This document shows positions 7,809-15,157 of a DNA stretch of 22,543 nucleotides, in pieces; within the stretch, counting starts at the first letter, position 1; the number at the start of each line of letters is the position of its first letter. The DNA lies in assembly GCA_036390995.1 (NCBI GenBank), contig DASWAT010000029.1:1-22543 (forward strand). The letters are read 5' to 3'. Under the pieces are notes generated by a model. That model ran no database searches. It saw nothing but the letters and a program-made list of their open reading frames with translations, and had not been told where the DNA came from. Made by a program: the position numbers and the translations under genes. Source of the DNA: DASQQQ01 sp036390995. GTDB lineage: Bacteria; Actinomycetota; UBA4738; HRBIN12.

Positions 7809-8230
7809 CCGAGCCGATCCGCGGCGCGCTCGAGTACCTCTCGCTCCCCCCGGTAGGCCGCGGCGCGGATAGCCTCGGTCAGCGGGAACCAGCGCACGTC
7901 CTCCATCTCCCAGTCGTGTCGGGAAACGTCCCCGCCGGTGGCCCGCATGAGGAAGAAGTGAACGACCTTGCGCACGCGCACCCCTTCCCACACGTAGATG
8001 TACCGGATGTCGCCGAGGGGGGCCTCGATCTCGGCCTCCAGGCCTGACTCCTCGCGGACCTCCCGGATGGCCGCGTCCTCGGCTGCCTCGCCGTCCTCGA
8101 TCGCGCCCTTCGGCAGGCCCCAGACGAGGTCGCCCCGCCTGGTGCGACGGGCGGCGAGGACCACCTCGGCCTCCGACTCCGAGCGCCGGTAGACGACGCC
8201 CCCCGCCGAGACCTCGCTCCGGGTCTCCAT
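7805..8230 (-). CDS. Nudix hydrolase (MutT-like)
   Basis: This 141-residue protein contains a full Nudix box at about 42-64: G, five residues, E, seven residues, REVREESGL. It matches GX5EX7REUXEEXGU with all metal-binding glutamates present. It should hydrolyse a nucleoside diphosphate linked to another moiety. Candidate substrates are oxidised nucleotides, as for mycobacterial MutT4 in the same position, or dinucleoside polyphosphates; sequence does not decide. It is the first gene of the leftward cluster. The ATG at 8230 has GAGGG a few bases upstream, so this start is Shine-Dalgarno-led, unlike many others in the window. Confidence 0.92.
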   Translation of the reverse strand: METRSEVSAGGVVYRRSESEAEVVLAARRTRRGDLVWGLPKGAIEDGEAAEDAAIREVREESGLEAEIEAPLGDIRYIYVWEGVRVRKVVHFFLMRATGGDVSRHDWEMEDVRWFPLTEAIRAAAYRGEREVLERAADRLG

Positions 8231-8251
8231 CAGCCCTCGAGGAACGGACCC

Positions 8252-8261
8252 AACCTATACT
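8252..8261. promoter_or_regulatory. Overlapping divergent -10 elements (Nudix operon / dedA)
   Basis: On the plus strand TATACT (8256-8261) lies eight bases before the GTG of the DedA gene. On the minus strand TAGGTT (8252-8257) lies about 21 bases before the Nudix ATG. The two boxes share 8256-8257, so RNA polymerase probably cannot occupy both at once. Confidence 0.5.
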
Positions 8262-8269
8262 GGCCGCCT

Positions 8270-9040
8270 GTGGTCGAGCGCATCGTCGATCTGCTCCGTC
8301 CGTACCTGTCCGCGCCCTGGGGATACCTCATCGTGGGCGCGGCCACGTTCCTGGAGAACTCCGTGGGCGCCGGCGTCATCGTCCCGGGGGAGACGCTCGT
8401 TATCGTCGGCGGATTCTATGCTCGGATCGGGAACCTCGGCCTGGCGTGGGTGGCGGTGGCCGCCTGCGTCGGGGCCGTCCTCGGCGACAACGTCGGCTAC
8501 CTCCTGGGGCGGCGATACGGGCGTGGGTTCCTGGAGCGGCACGGCCGGAAGCTGTTCGTCACCCCCGAACGACTCGAGCGGGCGGATCGCTACTACCGCT
8601 CCCACGGCGGCAAGACCGTGTTCCTCGGACGCTTCATCCCGGTGGTGCGCAGCGTGGGCTTCATCCTCGCGGGCGTTGCCGGCATGGAGTGGCGCCGGTT
8701 CTTCGTGTACGACCTCGCGGGAGCTGTGCTGTGGGGCGTGGGGCACTCGATCCTCGGCTACGCGATCGGCGCGAGCTACGAGCGGTGGAAGGGTTACCTC
8801 ACGCCCGGAGGCCTGGTGATCCTCGTGGTGCTCGTGTTGCTGATCGGGGCTTCAAAACTGCTCGCCGCGCGCCGAAGTGTAGAGAGCGAGCTGCGGGAGC
8901 TCGACGAGACGGACGACCATCCGCAGGGGGAAGCTGCAGGGGTGGAGGATCGGGTGGAGGCAGGGGTCGCGCTCGAGTCGGAGCCCGCGTTCGAGGCGGG
9001 CCGGCAACCGGCGCTGGACGGCGAACCGAGCGAGGAGTGA
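8270..9040 (+). CDS. DedA family membrane protein
   Basis: This 256-residue protein matches the DedA/VTT (SNARE-associated) family. Landmarks are the early ENSVGAGVIVPGETLVIVGG segment, GDNVGYLLGRRYGRG, and the FLGRFIPVVRSVGFILAGVAGM motif with its essential arginines, followed by a GHSILGYAIG helix. DedA proteins are linked to undecaprenyl-phosphate or phospholipid flipping and envelope homeostasis. The conserved domain ends near residue 205, and a 50-residue acidic, disordered-looking tail follows. The start is GTG at 8270, eight bases after TATACT, so translation is probably leaderless. It is followed by pilT with a 5-base gap and likely co-transcribed. Confidence 0.92.
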   Translation: MVERIVDLLRPYLSAPWGYLIVGAATFLENSVGAGVIVPGETLVIVGGFYARIGNLGLAWVAVAACVGAVLGDNVGYLLGRRYGRGFLERHGRKLFVTPERLERADRYYRSHGGKTVFLGRFIPVVRSVGFILAGVAGMEWRRFFVYDLAGAVLWGVGHSILGYAIGASYERWKGYLTPGGLVILVVLVLLIGASKLLAARRSVESELRELDETDDHPQGEAAGVEDRVEAGVALESEPAFEAGRQPALDGEPSEE

Positions 9041-9045
9041 TCCGG

Positions 9046-10134
9046 ATGGACGTCACCGAACTGCTCCGGTACACCGTGGAGATGGGATCCAGCGATCTCC
9101 ATCTGAAGGCCGGCAACGTGCCCTTCATCCGGGTGGATGGGGAACTGCGGCCCGGCAGCTTCCCTGCCTTGTCCTCGGCCGACACGGAGGCCATGGCCCA
9201 GGTGCTCATGCCCGAACACAAGGCTCGAGAGTTCTCCGCCACCAGCGAGGCGGACTTCGGCTACACGCTGGCAGGCGTAGGTCGATTCCGCATCAACGTG
9301 TACCGGCAGCGGGGCACGGTGGGCCTCGCGATCCGGCGGGTCCGCTCCGAGGTCCCGACGTTCCAGGAGCTCCTGCTGCCGACGGTGATCGAACAGCTCG
9401 CCGACTCCTCGCGCGGGCTCGTGCTGCTGACCGGCCCCACCGGCACGGGCAAGACCACCACGATCGCGTCGATCATCGGGCACATCAACCGCAGCCGTCG
9501 CGCCCATATCGTGACGGTCGAGGATCCCATCGAGGTCGTCCACGAGGACGACCTGTCGATCATCGAGCAGCGGGAGATCGGGCTGGACACCGAGTCCTAC
9601 GCCGCCGCGCTCCGGCACGTGATCCGGCAGGATCCCGACGTCATCTTCATCGGCGAGATCCGCGACCCGGAGTCGGCGCTGTCGGGCATCCAGGCGGCTG
9701 AGACCGGGCACCTGGTCATCTCGACCATGCACACGATCGACGCGACCGAGACGATCAACCGCCTGCTCGACCTGTTCCCGCCGCAGCAGCAGCGGGAGGT
9801 GCGGTCGTCCTTCGCCGGCGCGCTGAAGGGCATCGTGTGCCAGCGCCTGGTCCCGAGGGCCGACGGCAAGGGGCGAGTGCCGGCGGTCGAGGTGCTCGTG
9901 GCCACCGGCCGTGTCTACGACCGCATCATCGACCCGGAGGCGACCGTCGACATCCACGACATCATCGCCGAGGGTGACTTCTACGGGATGCAGACCTTCG
10001 ACCAGGCCCTCGTGAAGCTCGTGAAGGACGGGCTGGTCACCGAGGAGGACGCCCGCCGGTTCTCGACGAACCCGCACGACTTCAATCTGGCTCTCCGCGG
10101 CGTGATGACCCGGGGCACACCGCAGCTCACTTAG
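9046..10134 (+). CDS. pilT: PilT-type twitching-motility ATPase
   Basis: This 362-residue hexameric secretion ATPase resembles the PilT retraction motor of type IV pili. The N-terminal PAS-like domain begins with SSDLHLKAGNVPFIRVDGEL. The Walker A is GPTGTGKTTT (130-139), the Asp box is TVEDPIEVVHED, the Walker B is DPDVIFIGEIRD with catalytic E204, and the His box is GHLVISTMHTIDATETINRLL. All active-site residues are present and the length is normal. GAGGAG (9032-9037) lies eight bases before the ATG, inside the end of dedA. No other pilus genes occur in the window, so the motor must act on components encoded elsewhere. Its stop overlaps the convergent stop of the next gene. Confidence 0.93.
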   Translation: MDVTELLRYTVEMGSSDLHLKAGNVPFIRVDGELRPGSFPALSSADTEAMAQVLMPEHKAREFSATSEADFGYTLAGVGRFRINVYRQRGTVGLAIRRVRSEVPTFQELLLPTVIEQLADSSRGLVLLTGPTGTGKTTTIASIIGHINRSRRAHIVTVEDPIEVVHEDDLSIIEQREIGLDTESYAAALRHVIRQDPDVIFIGEIRDPESALSGIQAAETGHLVISTMHTIDATETINRLLDLFPPQQQREVRSSFAGALKGIVCQRLVPRADGKGRVPAVEVLVATGRVYDRIIDPEATVDIHDIIAEGDFYGMQTFDQALVKLVKDGLVTEEDARRFSTNPHDFNLALRGVMTRGTPQLT

Positions 10135-10490
10135 TCTGGCTCTCCGGCTGCGCGGCGGGCGGCGCGCTCGAACGGGTGACGTCTGTATCCGTACGGGACG
10201 GCCAACGCGAAGTACGCGGGTAGGAACAGCGGACCCCACGCCATGTACTGCCCGACGTGATGGCGTTCGTGGACGAGGAGGCTCCCGCGGACCGGTTCCG
10301 ACGACAGGATGACGAACCCGACCGTCATGGCGCCGCGGTGCATCTTCGGCAGCAGCCAGGTGAGACCGCGCGGCGTCCGATCGAAGATCATCGTGCCGGC
10401 CTCGACGCGGGGCCACTGGAACGTGAACAAGCCGAGGACCAACCCGAGCAGCGTGTTCGGCAGCGTCCACGCGAATCCGATAGCCCGCAC
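10131..10490 (-). CDS. Small membrane protein with HExxH motif, predicted metalloprotease-like
   Basis: This 119-residue protein has two to three hydrophobic segments (about 8-25, 55-65 and 85-100). The central sequence VHERHHVGQYMAWGPLFLPAY contains HERHH, which fits HExxH, followed by a conserved-looking Q-Y...WGPLFLPAY stretch. Small bacterial membrane proteins with HERxHxxQY...WGPLFLPAY exist as an uncharacterised family, so the motif is probably structural or metal-binding; protease activity is unproven. The start is GTG at 10490, six bases after TAGCGT, consistent with a leaderless message. It converges on pilT (stops overlap) and diverges from pcnA. Confidence 0.72.
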   Translation of the reverse strand: MRAIGFAWTLPNTLLGLVLGLFTFQWPRVEAGTMIFDRTPRGLTWLLPKMHRGAMTVGFVILSSEPVRGSLLVHERHHVGQYMAWGPLFLPAYFALAVPYGYRRHPFERAARRAAGEPD

Positions 10491-10496
10491 GTAGGG

Positions 10497-10502
10497 ACGC
10501 TA
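10497..10502 (-). promoter_or_regulatory. -10 element of the HExxH membrane protein gene
   Basis: TAGCGT on the minus strand, then six bases, then the GTG start at 10490. This is a leaderless arrangement. No clear -35 is seen. Confidence 0.45.
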
Positions 10503-10527
10503 TCGCAGGGCCGGAATGGGTGCGGGG

Positions 10528-10533
10528 TATCCT
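10528..10533 (+). promoter_or_regulatory. -10 element of pcnA
   Basis: TATCCT ends nine bases before the ATG at 10543. The predicted transcript would start at or within about three bases of the start codon. No Shine-Dalgarno sequence precedes the ATG. Confidence 0.5.
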
Positions 10534-10542
10534 GACCGGGTC

Positions 10543-11961
10543 ATGGCCGGCCCCACGCGCCCGGAGCAGGGCGCGCGTCTGGATGTCCCTCCCCTCGCCA
10601 CCGAACTCGGCGAGCGGTTCCGCCTGGCCGGCCGCGAACTGTACCTGGTGGGAGGCGTGGTCCGAGATCTCCTGCTCGGCCGGGTCCGTGAGGACGCCGA
10701 GCTGGACCTTGCGACCGACGCCACGCCGAAGGAGACCACGAAGATCCTCCGGGGATGGGCCCATCGCCAGTACCTCGTGGGAGTGCGTTTCGGGACCGTC
10801 GGAGCCCGTCGGAACGGGACGGTTTTCGAGATCACCACGTTCCGCGAAGAGGTCTACCACGAGGAGCACCGCAAGCCTTCGGTGACGTTCGCCAAGGATC
10901 TGCACACCGATCTCTCCCGCCGCGACTTCACGATCAACGCGATGGCGGTCCGGCTCCCGGAAGGGGAGTTCGTCGATCCGTTCGGGGGCGTGCGCGCGCT
11001 GGCCGCGAAGCGCCTTGACACCCCCCTGGAGCCCGAGACGGCGTTCTCGGACGATCCGCTCCGGATGCTGCGGGCCGCGCGGTTCGTGTCGCAATTGGAC
11101 GTTGCGGCCGCCCCCAGGGTGGTCGATGCCATCCGCGACATGCGCGAACGTCTGTCCATCGTCTCGGCCGAGCGGATCTCGGTGGAGCTGTCGAAGCTGC
11201 TCCTGGGGGCGACGCCCTCGAAAGGGTTGGACCTGATCGTGCGCACCGGCCTGGCCGAGCGGTTCCTCCCCGAGCTTCCCGCGCTCCAGCTCGAGCAGGA
11301 CCCGGTGCAAAGACACAAGGACGTCCTGCACCACACGTACGCGGTCGTGGAGCGGTGCGAAGCCGACCTCGTGCTCCGGCTGGCCGCGCTGCTGCACGAC
11401 ATCGGCAAGCCGCGCACGCGCGAGATCACCCCCGAGGGCGTGACGTTCCACCACCACGAGGTCGTCGGCGCGCGGATGGCCCGGGAACGGCTGCAGGCGC
11501 TGCGGTACCCATCGGCGGTGATCGAGGACGTGGTACGGCTCGTCGAGATGCACCTTCGCTTCCACGGGTACTCGGAGTGGACCGACAGCGCGGTGCGCCG
11601 CTACGTGCGTGAGGCCGGTCCTTTGCTCGATCGCCTGAACCAGCTCACGCGGGCGGACTGCACCACGCGGAACCCGTTCCGGGCGAAGCAACTCTCGGCT
11701 CTCCAGGACGACCTCGAGGAGCGGATCGCGAGGCTCGCGGAGGAGGAGAACCTCGAGTCCATGCGGGCTCCGCTGGACGGAAACCAGGTGATGGCGCACC
11801 TCGGGCTGCCGCCCGGACCGCTGGTCGGGCAAGCCCTCGCGTACCTGATGGAGCTGCGCATGGAACGCGGCCCGATCGACGAGGACGAGGCCTACCGGGT
11901 CCTGGACGCGTGGGCCGAGGGACGGGGCCTGGGGCGCGGTTCGTCTCGACCTGGCTCATAG
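10543..11961 (+). CDS. pcnA: CCA tRNA nucleotidyltransferase with HD domain
   Basis: This 472-residue class II nucleotidyltransferase builds or repairs the 3' CCA of tRNA. The head domain carries LVGGVVRDLLLGR (about 36-48) and the acidic metal-binding segment EDAELDLATDA. The neck has the RRDFTINAMAVR signature (about 127-138) and DDPLRMLRAARF. A C-terminal HD domain holds LLHDIGKPRTR near residue 284, with further histidines in FHHHEVVGARMA. The length fits actinobacterial PcnA, which lies near nudix and murJ genes in mycobacteria. The ATG at 10543 was chosen over an upstream in-frame start because of the TATCCT box just before it. The poly(A)-polymerase name is historical; CCA addition is the likely activity. 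Confidence 0.94.
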   Translation: MAGPTRPEQGARLDVPPLATELGERFRLAGRELYLVGGVVRDLLLGRVREDAELDLATDATPKETTKILRGWAHRQYLVGVRFGTVGARRNGTVFEITTFREEVYHEEHRKPSVTFAKDLHTDLSRRDFTINAMAVRLPEGEFVDPFGGVRALAAKRLDTPLEPETAFSDDPLRMLRAARFVSQLDVAAAPRVVDAIRDMRERLSIVSAERISVELSKLLLGATPSKGLDLIVRTGLAERFLPELPALQLEQDPVQRHKDVLHHTYAVVERCEADLVLRLAALLHDIGKPRTREITPEGVTFHHHEVVGARMARERLQALRYPSAVIEDVVRLVEMHLRFHGYSEWTDSAVRRYVREAGPLLDRLNQLTRADCTTRNPFRAKQLSALQDDLEERIARLAEEENLESMRAPLDGNQVMAHLGLPPGPLVGQALAYLMELRMERGPIDEDEAYRVLDAWAEGRGLGRGSSRPGS

Positions 11962-11973
11962 CTGCCCTCCCGA

Positions 11974-11979
11974 TAGGCT
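11974..11979 (+). promoter_or_regulatory. -10 element of the P-type ATPase gene
   Basis: TAGGCT lies seven bases before an in-frame TTG (11987) and 19 bases before the first in-frame ATG (11999). If transcription starts at about 11986, either a leaderless TTG start or a 12-base leader without a ribosome site must be used. Confidence 0.4.
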
Positions 11980-11998
11980 GGCGGCGTTGGATGCCAGG

Positions 11999-14362
11999 AT
12001 GAGATCCGAACTCGACGGGCTGACCGACGTCGAGGTCCGTGAGCGGGTCGCTCGGGGGCTCGTGAACGACGTCCCGGCGGCGCCCAGTCGCACCGTTCGC
12101 GACATCCTGCGTGGCAACATCCTGACCCGATTCAACGCGCTTCTTGGGAGCCTCCTCGTCGTGATCGTGATCGTGGGGCCGTACCAGGACGCGCTGTTCG
12201 GCGGCGTGCTGATCGCGAACTCGGTGATCGGGATCGTCCAGGAGCTGCGGGCCAAGCGAACCCTCGACCGGCTGGCCGTCCTCACGGCCCCGAGGGCGCG
12301 GGTCGTGCGGGACGGTGCCGTGCGCGAGGTCGCGGTCTCACAGGTGGTGCTGGACGACGTGCTGGAACTTCATCCCGGCGACCAGGTGGTGGTGGACGGC
12401 ACCGTGCTGGACACGGAGGGTCTGGAGCTGGACGAATCGTTGCTGTCCGGAGAGTCCGAGCCGGTACGCAAGCAGCAGATGGCCGAGGCCCTGTCGGGAA
12501 GCTTCGTGGCTGCGGGGAGCGGCCGGTACCGGGCCACCCGCGTCGGGCGTGACGCGTACGCGACCAGGCTCGCCGAGGAGGCCCGCCGGTTCACCCTCAC
12601 GCGGTCGGAGCTGCGCGCCGGGATCGACCGCATCCTGAAGATCGTCACGTGGGCGATCGTGCCAACCGCGATCCTGCTGCTGGCAAGCCAGCTGCGGTCC
12701 AATGCCACCGTCCGAGAGGCGTTGCGCGGCACGGTCGCCGGCACGGTGGCCATGGTGCCCGAGGGGCTGGTGTTGCTCACGAGCGTGGCCTTCGCGGTAG
12801 GCGTGGTCCGCTTAGCCCGGCGCCGCGTGCTCGTGCAGGAGCTCCCGGCCGTGGAGGTCCTGGCTCGCGTGGACGTGCTGTGCATCGACAAGACCGGGAC
12901 CCTCACCGAGGGACGGCTGGCCGTCGAGGACGTGGAGCCGCTCGGCGATCCGGCCCAGCTGGACGAGGCGCTCGCGGCCCTCGCCCTGGCCGACCCGAAT
13001 CCCAACGCGACGTTGGTCGCCGTGGGGGAGCGGTTCGGCAAACGGGCGGGGAACGGTTGGGCCGCGGAGCGCACGGTGCCGTTCTCCTCGGCCCGGAAGT
13101 GGAGCGGGGCGTGGTTCGGCGGGCACGGCACGTGGGTGCTCGGCGCGCCCGAGATCCTGCTGCCGCCCGATCACCCGGCCGCACGCCGAGCGCTCGAGCT
13201 GGCCGAAGCAGGACATCGCGTGCTGCTCGCCGCCCGGAGCGACGAGCCCCTCGAGCCCGAACGCCCCCCGTCGGGTCTCGAGCCGTCGGCTCTGGTGATC
13301 CTCGGCGACCGCATCCGGGAGGACGCATCCGAGACCCTCCGCTACTTCGCTCGGCAGGGAGTGCGGGTGAAGGTCATCTCGGGCGATCATCCGAGGACGG
13401 TTGCGGCCATCGCGGGCCGGCTCGGCGCCCCGGGCGCGGATCGCGCCATGGACGCCCGCGACCTGCCCGAGGACGAGAACGAGCTGGCCGCGATCCTCGA
13501 CGAGCGCGACATCTTCGGACGCGTCACGCCGCAGCAGAAGCGGGCGATGGTGCAGGCGCTCCGGTCGCGCGGGCACGTCGTGGCGATGACGGGCGACGGC
13601 GTGAACGACGTCCTGGCGTTGAAGGACGCCGACATCGGGATCGCGATGGGCTCCGGCAGCGACGCTACCCGCGCCGTGGCGCAGCTGGTGCTGCTGAACT
13701 CCACCTTCGACCCGCTGCCCTCGGTGGTGAACGAGGGACGCCGGGTGCTGGGGAACATCGAGCGGACCTCGCACCTGTACGTCACGAAGACCGTGTACGC
13801 GACGCTGCTGGCGATCGGCGTCGGCGTGTTCGGACTGCCGTTCCCGTTCCTGCCCCGTCACCTCACGCTGATCGGCGCGCTCACGATCGGCATCCCGTCG
13901 TTCTTCCTCGCGCTCGCGCCCACCGCCGAGCGGGCCCGTCCTGGCTTCCTCCGGCGTGTCCTCCGGTTCACGGTTCCGGCCGGGACGCTCGCGGCGGTGG
14001 CGACGTTCCTCGGGTACCGGCTGGCCATCGACGAGCCGGGCGTCAGCCTCCTCCAGGCGCGAACCGCGGCCACGATGGTGCTCTGCTGGATCGGCTTCCT
14101 CGTGCTGTCGATGGTCGCCGCACCGCTCACCCGCCCTCGCCTGGTCCTCGTGTGGGCGATGCCGATCGCCTTCCTCGGCGCGCTGTTCGTCCCACCGGTG
14201 CAGGCGTTCTTCGCCCTCCAGCTCCCCAAGGCAATCGTGTGGCTGTCCGCGTTCGGGATCGCCGCCCTGGTGTGGTCGTTGGCCCGCCTGTTCCTTCCCC
14301 CGGACCGTCCGGTCGGCCCAGGGGAGTCACGTCGTCGGTCAGCCGAGCCCCCCGAGGTCTGA
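11999..14362 (+). CDS. ctpE: Cation-translocating P-type ATPase, CtpE-like
   Basis: This roughly 787-residue ATP-driven ion pump has the actuator-domain SGESEPV loop, the membrane motif MVPEGLVLLTSVAFAVGV in place of a CPx heavy-metal motif, the phosphorylation site DKTGTLTEG (D297) and the hinge MTGDGVNDVLALKDADIGIAMG near residue 530. Six further membrane segments follow. The MVPEGLVLLTS segment and the LVQELPAVEVLARVDVLCIDKTGT context match mycobacterial CtpE, reported as a calcium-uptake pump. The ion here is inferred only from that similarity. No N-terminal metal-binding domain is present. The start is uncertain: TTG at 11987 would be leaderless. The 3' end overlaps convergent lepB by 24 bases. 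Confidence 0.88.
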   Translation: MRSELDGLTDVEVRERVARGLVNDVPAAPSRTVRDILRGNILTRFNALLGSLLVVIVIVGPYQDALFGGVLIANSVIGIVQELRAKRTLDRLAVLTAPRARVVRDGAVREVAVSQVVLDDVLELHPGDQVVVDGTVLDTEGLELDESLLSGESEPVRKQQMAEALSGSFVAAGSGRYRATRVGRDAYATRLAEEARRFTLTRSELRAGIDRILKIVTWAIVPTAILLLASQLRSNATVREALRGTVAGTVAMVPEGLVLLTSVAFAVGVVRLARRRVLVQELPAVEVLARVDVLCIDKTGTLTEGRLAVEDVEPLGDPAQLDEALAALALADPNPNATLVAVGERFGKRAGNGWAAERTVPFSSARKWSGAWFGGHGTWVLGAPEILLPPDHPAARRALELAEAGHRVLLAARSDEPLEPERPPSGLEPSALVILGDRIREDASETLRYFARQGVRVKVISGDHPRTVAAIAGRLGAPGADRAMDARDLPEDENELAAILDERDIFGRVTPQQKRAMVQALRSRGHVVAMTGDGVNDVLALKDADIGIAMGSGSDATRAVAQLVLLNSTFDPLPSVVNEGRRVLGNIERTSHLYVTKTVYATLLAIGVGVFGLPFPFLPRHLTLIGALTIGIPSFFLALAPTAERARPGFLRRVLRFTVPAGTLAAVATFLGYRLAIDEPGVSLLQARTAATMVLCWIGFLVLSMVAAPLTRPRLVLVWAMPIAFLGALFVPPVQAFFALQLPKAIVWLSAFGIAALVWSLARLFLPPDRPVGPGESRRRSAEPPEV

Positions 14363-15121
14363 CGGCGGCCAGATGATGACGAAGGCCCGGCCGATCACCT
14401 TGTCCTCGGGCACCGTGCCCAGGCTGAACCGCGAGTCGGCGGAATTCCCCCGGTTGTCGCCCATCACGAACAGAGCGTTCGCCGGCACGGTCACGGGGCC
14501 GAAGTCCGCCATCGCCGCCCGCGCCGAAGGGGTGAGGTAGGGCTCGGTGAGAGGGTCTCCGTTCACGGAGACGGTGTGACCCCTGATCTCCACGGTGTCG
14601 CCGGGAAGCCCGATCACGCGTTTGATCAGGTCCTCGTTCTCGGGTTGAGCGACGCCCAAGCCCTCGCCGAGCCAATGGAGGGCCCCTCCGATCCAATTGC
14701 GGTTCGGGACCTGGGAGGCGTCGGGGTTCTCGAACACGATCACGTCCCCCCAGTGGATGTCGCCGAACCGATAGACGAACTTGTTCACCAGGACACGGTC
14801 CCCCGGCATCAACGTGGGTTCCATCGACGCGGATGGGATGAAGAACGCCTGCACGAGGAATGTCTTGATGAGGACCGCCACCACCAACGCGATCAGGACG
14901 AGGAACGGGACCTCGCGGAAGAACGAGCCGCGACGCTCCTCACGATCACTCGCCCCCTCGGCCGCCCGCTCCGGCGTGAGGTCGGCGCCGCCGGCTCGCG
15001 GCTCCACGGCCGCGCCGGGGTCGCTGGAGATCTGCTCGGTCGCGAGCGTCTCCCTCGGCCGATCCGTGTCGGCGACCGCCGGGTCGTGTGGCCGCTCCGC
15101 GGCCGGCTCCTGCTCGGGCAT
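14339..15121 (-). CDS. lepB: Type I signal peptidase
   Basis: This 260-residue membrane serine protease removes signal peptides from exported proteins. A charged N-terminal extension of about 65 residues (rich in E, A, R and P) precedes one membrane helix (71-90). Next is box B, FFIPSASMEPTLMPGDRV, with catalytic S99; the LIKRVIGLPGD segment with catalytic K167; and box E, MGDNRGNSADSR. It ends soon after the VIGRAFVIIWPP segment. The ATG at 15121 was preferred over the GTG at 15130 because TAGTCT ends only one base before that GTG, so a transcript could not include it. The gene is convergent with ctpE, sharing 24 bases at the 3' ends. Confidence 0.93.
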   Translation of the reverse strand: MPEQEPAAERPHDPAVADTDRPRETLATEQISSDPGAAVEPRAGGADLTPERAAEGASDREERRGSFFREVPFLVLIALVVAVLIKTFLVQAFFIPSASMEPTLMPGDRVLVNKFVYRFGDIHWGDVIVFENPDASQVPNRNWIGGALHWLGEGLGVAQPENEDLIKRVIGLPGDTVEIRGHTVSVNGDPLTEPYLTPSARAAMADFGPVTVPANALFVMGDNRGNSADSRFSLGTVPEDKVIGRAFVIIWPPSDLGGLG

Positions 15122-15131
15122 GCGAGGCACA

Positions 15132-15137
15132 AGACTA
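15132..15137 (-). promoter_or_regulatory. -10 element of lepB
   Basis: TAGTCT on the minus strand lies ten bases before the ATG at 15121. It supports that start and a leader of only a few bases. Confidence 0.45.
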
Positions 15138-15157
15138 CCGGGCGGCGCGAAGAACGT

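Noticed and set aside
7809..7991. 61-codon N-terminal extension of the TauE/SafE gene
   Set aside because: It lies wholly over the Nudix coding region in another phase and is arginine/glycine-rich. The ATGA overlap at 7805-7808 gives a better start.
8794..11832. About 1000-codon open frame on the minus strand across pilT and pcnA
   Set aside because: It is antisense to three well-identified genes, with His/Arg/Leu-rich low-complexity translation typical of GC-rich shadows.
12649..14376. 575-codon plus-strand frame inside the P-type ATPase gene
   Set aside because: It is an out-of-phase shadow; the true frame carries DKTGT and GDGVND.
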